Shown here one piece after another: positions 1-4,833 of a stretch of 5,362 nucleotides of DNA (positions are counted from its first letter, which is position 1; each line of letters starts with the position of its first letter). The translations under genes and the position numbers were made by a program. Below the pieces are notes generated by a model, which saw only the letters and a program-made list of their open reading frames with translations, was not told the origin of the DNA and ran no database searches. The stretch spans positions 1 to 5,362 of the forward strand of contig CACGSI010000056.1 in NCBI GenBank assembly GCA_902575715.1, read 5' to 3'. This DNA comes from an uncultured SAR324 cluster bacterium (lineage in GTDB: Bacteria > SAR324 > NAC60-12).

Positions 1-1022
1 TACTTTCCATCTACTTGATCATTTCCATTTTTGTCCCAAACTAATTTACCATCATTGTTTCTAAGAAAAAGGACGTTTTGATTTTTTCTATCAAATACTT
101 TTACTCCATTAACCCATTTCTTAACTTTTTTCTCATTTCTATCAAATTCAGTTATATTCCAAATTTTATTTTCTTTATATTCACCAGATCTTCTAGCACC
201 ACTCCTCCATTTGAATGTCCCTTTACCATGTTTTTTATTATTTTTAAAATATCCTTCGAAAATCGAACCACTTGTAAAAAATATTTTCCCTAGACCAGAT
301 TTTTTTCCTTCAACCCAGTTTCCGACATACTTTTCTCCATTTTTTGAAATTAAGGTTCCTTTGCCATGCTTTTTATCACTCTTAAACTCTCCCTCATATC
401 TTGATCCACTTTTATAAATGAAAGTGCCTAACGCATGTTTTTTCCCATCCTTCCACTTACCAGTGTATTTATTACCATTTGAGAAAGTGTACGTACCGTG
501 ACCATGTTTTTTACCATTTTTGAATTCTCCTACATATTGATTCCCACTTGGTGAAGAGTATATTCCTAATCCATTAGGCTTTCCGTCTTCAATAGTACCT
601 TCATATTTGTAATCTTTAGATGCGTTACCTTCATCATACCAACCCCATCTACCATTGACTTTTTTCAAAAATAGTACAGCTTTAATTTTTAAATCGCTCC
701 CTTCTATAAATTTACCTTTTACAAAACCTCCGACAACTTTCCCATCTTTATCTAGATGCTTAGTGTTCCACTCTTTTCCTTTTTTCCATTCTCCTTTAAT
801 AGTTTTACCATTAGGTTGTGATAAAATTCCTTTTCCATTAGGTTTCCCATTTAGGATTGACCCTGCAAATTTCTGCTGGAATTTATCATCTCCAAAAATT
901 TCCCATGCTTGTCTCCCAGATGAAATCTCCCATAGGTATAAAATTCCAATTTCTTTGGAATATGTCGTTAACCCTATTGTTGAGATTAAAAATAAAACAA
1001 GAGATATTGAAAAGTATTTCAT
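1..1022 (-). CDS. Exported MORN-repeat protein, 3' end beyond window
   Basis: The frame is open from ATG at 1022-1020 to the window edge: 340 codons, then the two bases TA. Residues 1-22 look like a signal peptide (Lys2, hydrophobic core, TTYS before Lys-Glu) with no lipobox cysteine, so export to the periplasm or beyond is inferred. The protein is built of blocks: a header at about 27-50 (ILYLWE, AW), one MORN unit at about 58-80, a cap with Trp85-Asn86, a second header at 115-141 (VLFL, WGWY), six gapless 23-residue MORN units at 150-287, a second cap with Trp288-Asn289, and the start of a third header at 317-340. MORN units are beta-hairpin repeats; in bacteria their role is mostly unknown. 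It begins 23 nt after the GFA stop, probably in one transcript. No clear Shine-Dalgarno sequence precedes the ATG. It is a paralogue of the 1642-3111 gene. The gene call is firm; the function is unknown. Confidence 0.93.
   Translation of the reverse strand, partial: MKYFSISLVLFLISTIGLTTYSKEIGILYLWEISSGRQAWEIFGDDKFQQKFAGSILNGKPNGKGILSQPNGKTIKGEWKKGKEWNTKHLDKDGKVVGGFVKGKFIEGSDLKIKAVLFLKKVNGRWGWYDEGNASKDYKYEGTIEDGKPNGLGIYSSPSGNQYVGEFKNGKKHGHGTYTFSNGNKYTGKWKDGKKHALGTFIYKSGSRYEGEFKSDKKHGKGTLISKNGEKYVGNWVEGKKSGLGKIFFTSGSIFEGYFKNNKKHGKGTFKWRSGARRSGEYKENKIWNITEFDRNEKKVKKWVNGVKVFDRKNQNVLFLRNNDGKLVWDKNGNDQVDGK
162..575 (-). repeat. Six tandem 23-codon MORN units
   Basis: Residues 150-287 of the 1-1022 gene divide exactly into six 69-nt units without insertion or deletion. 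Each follows the pattern (N/H/S)G-x-G, about seven residues, G-x-x-Y-x-G, then an aromatic residue and a Lys-rich turn. The second unit has HALG and the last has RRSG in place of Y-x-G, so the edges of the array are the more degenerate part. The repeat was recognised from the protein pattern; copies are diverged at the DNA level. Confidence 0.9.
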
Positions 1023-1045
1023 TTAATATTATGTTTAAAAAATTA

Positions 1046-1477
1046 TTACTCTGAAGTAATTTCGCCTGTCCCGTTAAATTCTTTAGGCAAGTCCTTAAAT
1101 TTTGGCAATCCGTCAACTACTGAAACTGTCCTACTATCATAATGAACGTGGATTGATGGTTTAAAATCGAAATTTTTTAAAATTACGGCAAATACATCCA
1201 CTAAGTCTGAATCATGGTGTTCATTCAGTATATGTCCTCCACATTTTTTACAAAATTTTCTTATACTATGACTTGATTTAAAAAATATTCCAATATCTTC
1301 AATTCCTTTTTGAATTTTTACCTGATCAGGTTTCCACAAACTGTATGAATTAATTGGGGTCGCACTCCATGCAGCACAATCTTTACAATGGCAATATCCC
1401 ATCGCTACTGGGTCACCACTAACTTCAAGTTCAACTGAACCACAAAAGCATTTACCTTTTATTTTTTTTTCAACCAT
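1046..1477 (-). CDS. GFA / CENP-V fold zinc-binding protein
   Basis: This 143-residue protein covers one GFA-family domain (Pfam GFA type). It carries all seven cysteines expected of the family: Cys10 and Cys12 in KCFCG, Cys29, Cys31 and Cys34 in CHCKDC, and Cys76 and Cys79 in FCKKCGG. In the characterised family member, glutathione-dependent formaldehyde-activating enzyme, these residues hold two zinc ions and the protein promotes formation of S-hydroxymethylglutathione. Most homologues have no tested substrate, so that activity should not be assumed here. There is no signal peptide, so it is probably cytoplasmic, unlike its neighbours. The ATG at 1477-1475 puts the KCFCG motif at the usual distance from the N-terminus. 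It ends in tandem stops (TAATAA), and the next MORN gene starts 23 nt later. No Shine-Dalgarno is visible; a TATAAA lies 8 nt before the ATG. The family call is firm, the substrate unknown. Confidence 0.95.
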   Translation of the reverse strand: MVEKKIKGKCFCGSVELEVSGDPVAMGYCHCKDCAAWSATPINSYSLWKPDQVKIQKGIEDIGIFFKSSHSIRKFCKKCGGHILNEHHDSDLVDVFAVILKNFDFKPSIHVHYDSRTVSVVDGLPKFKDLPKEFNGTGEITSE

Positions 1478-1485
1478 TTTGCATT

Positions 1486-1491
1486 TTTATA
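1486..1491 (-). promoter_or_regulatory. Possible -10 box for the GFA gene (leaderless start)
   Basis: On the minus strand TATAAA ends 8 nt before the GFA ATG. A transcript started about 7 nt downstream of this box would begin at or next to the ATG, giving a leaderless or nearly leaderless mRNA. That fits the absence of a Shine-Dalgarno sequence. No good -35 is seen at 16-18 nt spacing, and TATAAA is common by chance in AT-rich DNA, so this is weak. Confidence 0.3.
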
Positions 1492-1508
1492 TGGTTTGCA
1501 ATTTGCGG

Positions 1509-1524
1509 GAAACTAGTGAAACTA
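1509..1524. repeat. Short direct repeat GAAACTA x2 upstream of GFA gene
   Basis: Two copies of GAAACTA (1509-1515 and 1518-1524, plus-strand reading) are separated by GT, a 9-nt period. They lie about 32-47 nt upstream of the GFA start. They could be a protein-binding direct repeat or chance. The rest of the 164-nt gap at 1478-1641 shows no gene, terminator or strong promoter. Confidence 0.3.
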
Positions 1525-1641
1525 ATCAACTTTTCATCCTTAAAAGATTAATTAGATTATTGAGTGGACCTTATCGAAAAGAACTTTTTGGATCATTTGT
1601 AAATAAAGTGTGTTTTAGGAAAAATATTAATTAGAAATTTG

Positions 1642-3111
1642 CTAAAGCTTTAACAGCTTACCATTTACCCATTGCCACTTTTTCCCTCCTTGCTTATCAT
1701 AGCCTATTACATTCCAACCTTTTCCATTTTTGAACTCACCTACTTTTTTGCTACCGTCAGCCCAAGTATAAGTGCCTTTGCCATGAAACTTCCCATTTTT
1801 CAGTGAACCTTCATATTTATTTCCATTTGAATAATTATAAGTTCCCTGGTTGTCTCTCAATCCATTTTTATATTCTCCTACATACTTACTTCCATCAGGC
1901 CAGGTATAAGATCCGCGCCCATGCCTTAATCCATTTTTATACTCTCCCTTATATTCACTACCATCAGCCCAAGTATATTTCCCATTGCCGTGGAATTTCC
2001 CATCTTTAAATTCACCTTTATAATTTTCGCCATCTTGAAAATTTAAGCTCCCCTCACCGTGGAAATTACCATTCTTAAATGGTCCCACGTAATCATTCCC
2101 GTTTGACCAAGTGTAAACACCATCACCATTTTTCTTACCATTATTATATTCACCTACATAAGTACTCCCATCAGAAAAAGTGTACTCTCCTTTTCCGTTA
2201 AACTTACCTTTCAGAAAATTGCCTGTATAGTTTTCGCCATCGTGGAAAGTTAATTTCCCTTCTTGGTGAAAAAATCCGCTCTTGAAAAAACCTTCATATT
2301 TATATCCATTGGAGTACAAATAAGTTCCTTCACCATTTTTTATTCCATCAATATACTCCCCTTCATAAACACTTCCATTGTTGAAAGTATATTTACCCTG
2401 TCCATGGAACATACCGTTATTAAATTCTCCCATATATATTTCGCCATCAACAAAGAATAATGTCCCTTGCCCATTTTGTTTATTACTTTTATATTCACCA
2501 TCATACTTATTTCCATTTGAATAAGAATATGATCCTTTTCCACTCTTTATTCCATTAACATAGTTCCCCTTATATTCACTTCCATCGGGCCAAGAATATG
2601 TGCCTAATCCATCGAACTTTCCTTTACTAAACTCCCCAATATAGATTTCACCATCAAGAAAAGTTAACTCTCCTTGTCCACTAGGTGCTCCTCTCTCTAC
2701 TCCCCCCACATAGCTAGTGTGCTTATTCTTATCACCATCTTCGAACCATCCCCATTGACCATCTTTCTCAATTAAATATAAAAATCCCCACTTAAGTTTC
2801 CATCTACCATTCTCCCAAACACCTACTATAATTCCATCTTTGTTTGTATGTGTTGTGTTCCACTCTATTCCATTTTTCCATTCTCCTACAACGGATTGTC
2901 CGTTTGGGTGGGTCAAGGTGCCTTCGCCGGATGGTTTGCCATTTGAAATAATTCCCTCAAATTTTTGCTGTAAATCTTCATCACCAAAATTCTCCCAGGC
3001 TTGACCTGAAGAGACTTCCCACAAATATAAGACTCCCTTTTCTTCTGAACTCACGAAAAGAGGGAAATTTAGGACAAAAAATAAAATTAGTAAAAATCGT
3101 AAATATCTCAT
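1642..3111 (-). CDS. Exported MORN-repeat protein, 489 aa, 14-unit array
   Basis: Complete gene, ATG at 3111-3109, stop TAG at 1644-1642. Residues 1-22 form a signal peptide (MRYLR, Leu/Phe core, VSS before Glu-Glu) without a lipobox. Next come a header (27-53, LYLWE and AWE), one MORN unit (about 56-80), a cap (Trp84-Asn85, Asp92-Gly93), a second header (110-136, LYL, WGWF) and fourteen MORN units of exactly 23 residues at 144-465. A terminal cap follows (Trp466-Asn467, Asp472, Trp479, Trp481, Asn483-Gly484) and the chain ends in LLKL. The first 105 residues match the 1-1022 gene closely, marking a duplication; the two genes now flank the GFA gene. The start is preceded by an A-rich AAAAAAAGAA stretch that is at best a weak ribosome site. 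Repeated beta-hairpins predict one long rod-like beta structure. An envelope scaffold, binding or adhesive role is inference. Confidence 0.96.
   Translation of the reverse strand: MRYLRFLLILFFVLNFPLFVSSEEKGVLYLWEVSSGQAWENFGDEDLQQKFEGIISNGKPSGEGTLTHPNGQSVVGEWKNGIEWNTTHTNKDGIIVGVWENGRWKLKWGFLYLIEKDGQWGWFEDGDKNKHTSYVGGVERGAPSGQGELTFLDGEIYIGEFSKGKFDGLGTYSWPDGSEYKGNYVNGIKSGKGSYSYSNGNKYDGEYKSNKQNGQGTLFFVDGEIYMGEFNNGMFHGQGKYTFNNGSVYEGEYIDGIKNGEGTYLYSNGYKYEGFFKSGFFHQEGKLTFHDGENYTGNFLKGKFNGKGEYTFSDGSTYVGEYNNGKKNGDGVYTWSNGNDYVGPFKNGNFHGEGSLNFQDGENYKGEFKDGKFHGNGKYTWADGSEYKGEYKNGLRHGRGSYTWPDGSKYVGEYKNGLRDNQGTYNYSNGNKYEGSLKNGKFHGKGTYTWADGSKKVGEFKNGKGWNVIGYDKQGGKKWQWVNGKLLKL
1717..2682 (-). repeat. 14 MORN units with a 69-residue higher-order repeat
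   Basis: Residues 144-465 of the 1642-3111 gene split into 14 gapless 23-residue units. Units come in three kinds repeating in order. Type A has LxFxDGExYxGxF and ends GxF. Type B has YxxxxGSxYxGEY. Type C has a YSNG-like turn, then Y-x-G. The order is ABC (2476-2682), ABC (2269-2475), ABC (2062-2268), then A, B, B', C (1786-2061) and a final B-like unit (1717-1785). So a three-unit, 207-nt block was probably duplicated, and one B unit was later doubled in the fourth block. Confidence 0.85.
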
Positions 3112-3148
3112 TTCTTTTTTTATTTTGAGGTTATTATTGACTGAAATA

Positions 3149-3177
3149 AATTTATCATCACTAACAAAATTTTACAA
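3149..3177 (-). promoter_or_regulatory. Weak promoter candidate for the 1642-3111 gene
   Basis: On the minus strand TTGTAA (3172-3177) is followed after 17 nt by TAAATT (3149-3154), about 38 nt before the ATG. Both hexamers match the sigma-70 consensus at only four of six positions, which is not far above chance in this AT-rich gap. The 102-nt gap at 3112-3213 shows no hairpin terminator, so read-through from the upstream MORN gene is equally possible. Confidence 0.2.
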
Positions 3178-3213
3178 GTAATAGAATAAATTTCGTAGAT
3201 CATTTGTTGGTTT

Positions 3214-4668
3214 CTATTCAAATGCTATCATGGGAGTTCTTTTAACTCCATTCTGGTACTTTACTATTATATCACCGTGTTTATCATAAGTTGTTCCGTT
3301 AATTCTTTTGTCATCTTTGAATCTGCCGATATATTTATCTCCATTGGGCCACGAATATGTACCCTGTCCATTAAACATTCCATTCCTAAATTCTCCTACA
3401 TAATTTCTACCATCCCGATAAGTCCATATACCTTGTCCAAATCTTGAGCCATTTTTAAATCCTCCTACATATTTAAATCCCTCTGGAGAGGTCCATTCGC
3501 CTTGTCCATTCTTTTTTCCATGTAACCATTCCCCTATGTATTTTGAACCATCAGGGTAATTAAATTCTCCTTGACCACTTGGAACTCCATTCTTCCACTC
3601 ACCTTCATAACCAAATCCTTCTGGCCAAGTATAAGTGCCAAAACCATCAAATTTACCATTTTTGTGTTCTCCATCATATTTTTCTCCATCAATCAATTTA
3701 AATATACCTTTACCATTTCTTTTTCCATCTTTATATGATCCGAAATAACTATTTCCGTTAGTGAAAGAATCTTTTCCTTTTCCATTTTTTTTCCCTTTTC
3801 TCCACTCTCCAACATATTTTGACCCATTTGGATAGATAAATGTACCTTTTCCATGAAACATACCATCTTTCCATTCTCCATCATAAGAATATCCCTCAGG
3901 ATCTAAATATTTACCTACTCCATTTCTCAAACCATTTTTATATTCTCCATAATACTCATGTCCTTGAAGATCAGTAAATTTTACAATACCATTCCTTTTT
4001 CCAAATTTATATTCTCCAACCCACATTTTCCCATCTGGATGCGACTCAGTGCCTTGACCATCTCTTTCATCATCTTTCCATTCTCCTATGTATTGACTCC
4101 CGTCTGCTAAAGTTTCAGTTCCTTTACCGTTTCTTTTACCATACTTAAAACTTCCTACATACTTCGAACCATCTGGGTATGTGAAAACCCCTTCTCCATT
4201 CAGGAGAACTCCATCTTTCCATTCTCCATAATATTTTTTGCCATCTGGGTAAGATAAAATCCCTTCTCCATTTCTTTTACCGTTTTCCCAGACTCCAATA
4301 AATTTTTCTCCACTCTTGGAAACTAATTCTCCTTTCCCATGAGCATTTCTATTAAAGAAAATTTTTTTTTCTAATTTTTCTACTTCGTTATCATTTTTCC
4401 CTAAAATCCTTTCACAATCATTCTTTCCCAAAATTTTCTCACAATAATTGATTCTCGCCCCTTCCAATATCCCTTGATCATTTCCTATTATTCGTTCGCA
4501 CTCATTCTTTACTAAATTAAACATTTTATTACCCTTCAAACTCCTTTCCTCCATAGTTTGAAGGATACATTGGCCTAGACTGTCATATGTTAATGCAGTC
4601 TGACTTAAAATTGAGGGCACAATAAAAAAAATACTTAATGTAAAAATTATATATTTAATCTGAATCAT
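3214..4668 (-). CDS. Exported MORN-repeat protein, 484 aa, Cys-containing N-terminus
   Basis: Complete gene, ATG at 4668-4666, stop TAG at 3216-3214. Residues 1-22 are a likely signal peptide (Ile/Phe-rich core, cleavage near ILS-Q). Residues 23-105 are not MORN: this segment holds Cys34, Cys57, Cys76 and Cys85 and three copies of a C-E-(R/K)-I-(I/L)-G motif, then a short charged stretch (NEVEKLEKK). Fifteen MORN units follow at 110-455, all 23 residues except the second, which has 24 because of an extra Leu. A diverged cap ends the chain: Ile456 replaces the usual Trp, then Asn457, Asp462 and NGVKR at 473-477. It lacks the LYL header of the 1642-3111 and 1-1022 proteins, so it is a distinct branch. 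The best promoter candidate of the window lies just upstream. If the cysteines are oxidised after export they could form disulfides; that is inference. The molecular role is unknown. Confidence 0.95.
   Translation of the reverse strand: MIQIKYIIFTLSIFFIVPSILSQTALTYDSLGQCILQTMEERSLKGNKMFNLVKNECERIIGNDQGILEGARINYCEKILGKNDCERILGKNDNEVEKLEKKIFFNRNAHGKGELVSKSGEKFIGVWENGKRNGEGILSYPDGKKYYGEWKDGVLLNGEGVFTYPDGSKYVGSFKYGKRNGKGTETLADGSQYIGEWKDDERDGQGTESHPDGKMWVGEYKFGKRNGIVKFTDLQGHEYYGEYKNGLRNGVGKYLDPEGYSYDGEWKDGMFHGKGTFIYPNGSKYVGEWRKGKKNGKGKDSFTNGNSYFGSYKDGKRNGKGIFKLIDGEKYDGEHKNGKFDGFGTYTWPEGFGYEGEWKNGVPSGQGEFNYPDGSKYIGEWLHGKKNGQGEWTSPEGFKYVGGFKNGSRFGQGIWTYRDGRNYVGEFRNGMFNGQGTYSWPNGDKYIGRFKDDKRINGTTYDKHGDIIVKYQNGVKRTPMIAFE
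3304..4341 (-). repeat. 15 tandem MORN units
   Basis: Residues 110-455 of the 3214-4668 gene divide into fifteen units. The common pattern is NG-x-G, six to eight residues, (D/N/E)G-x-x-Y-x-GE(W/Y/F), K-(N/D)-G-K-(R/K/F). The second unit has 24 residues (GVLLNG turn). The sixth, residues 226-248, reads NGIVKF and has lost the second glycine of the G-x-G motif. No three-unit higher-order pattern as clear as that of the 1642-3111 gene was seen. Confidence 0.88.
4390..4443 (-). repeat. Tandem 9-residue CE(K/R)ILGKND repeat
   Basis: Residues 76-84 (CEKILGKND) and 85-93 (CERILGKND) of the 3214-4668 gene are adjacent 27-nt copies that differ by one conservative change. A third, more diverged copy (CERIIGND) sits at residues 57-64, near 4477-4500. 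The codons differ between copies, so the duplication is not very recent. I do not recognise the motif as a named family. Confidence 0.8.
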
Positions 4669-4711
4669 TTTCTTTGCTATAGAATAACGTAAGACATTAA
4701 ATTAATTAAGA

Positions 4712-4740
4712 CTTATACCATTTAGATAGTAATTGATCAA
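4712..4740 (-). promoter_or_regulatory. Sigma-70-like promoter for the 3214-4668 gene
   Basis: On the minus strand TTGATC (4735-4740, four of six consensus positions) lies exactly 17 nt before TATAAG (4712-4717, five of six). Transcription would start near 4705, giving a leader of about 37 nt. The ATG is preceded by AGCAAAGAAA, a poor ribosome site. This is the best promoter-like pair in the window, though AT-rich DNA makes chance matches common. Confidence 0.5.
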
Positions 4741-4758
4741 GGTAAGTAAAATCTATAT

Positions 4759-4772
4759 TGATTTGCAAATCA
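4759..4772. promoter_or_regulatory. 14-bp perfect palindrome, possible operator
   Basis: TGATTTGCAAATCA is a perfect inverted repeat with no spacer. It is centred about 60 nt upstream of the start site predicted from the 4712-4740 promoter, a position typical of an activator site. It is not a usual terminator: no loop, few G-C pairs, and 62 nt beyond the preceding stop codon. The half-sites recall CRP/FNR-type sites but do not match either consensus. No regulator is assigned. Confidence 0.35.
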
Positions 4773-4833
4773 TTAAAAAAGGATAACTTCCCGATACCAA
4801 ATATTAGTTAAGAAATAGTTATAATTTTTATTT

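Noticed and set aside
3..40. EF-hand-like calcium loop in the 1-1022 protein (DKNGNDQVDG)
   Set aside because: Spacing does not fit DxDxDG with a final Glu, and the segment aligns better with the header module found elsewhere in these proteins.
78..417. Short plus-strand open frames at 78-293 and 211-417
   Set aside because: They are mirror frames of the MORN repeats and show no independent domain, start signal or composition of a real protein.
655..1026. A 123-codon open frame on the plus strand
   Set aside because: It is antisense to the signal peptide, first block and second-block header of the 1-1022 MORN gene, which has family-level support. Its translation is Phe/Pro/Ser-rich, as expected from the complement of Gly/Glu/Lys codons.
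1570..1592. Possible terminator hairpin (AAAAG-AA-CTTTT) after the 1642-3111 gene
   Set aside because: The stem is almost all A-T pairs with a two-base loop, too weak for an intrinsic terminator.
2340..2543. Minus-strand frame of 67 codons within the 1642-3111 gene (and a similar one at 3693-3884)
   Set aside because: These are shifted readings of the same repeats; the MORN pattern is continuous in the main frame, so no frameshift or overlapping gene is needed.
1717..4341. Regular DNA periodicity that could suggest a CRISPR array or satellite
   Set aside because: The 69-nt period equals 23 codons of a continuous reading frame, the copies are diverged, and there are no constant repeats with unique spacers.
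4758..4773. FNR-type site (TTGAT-N4-ATCAA) at the palindrome
   Set aside because: The half-sites are separated by six bases, not four, and the second half is ATCAT; kept only as an unassigned palindrome.
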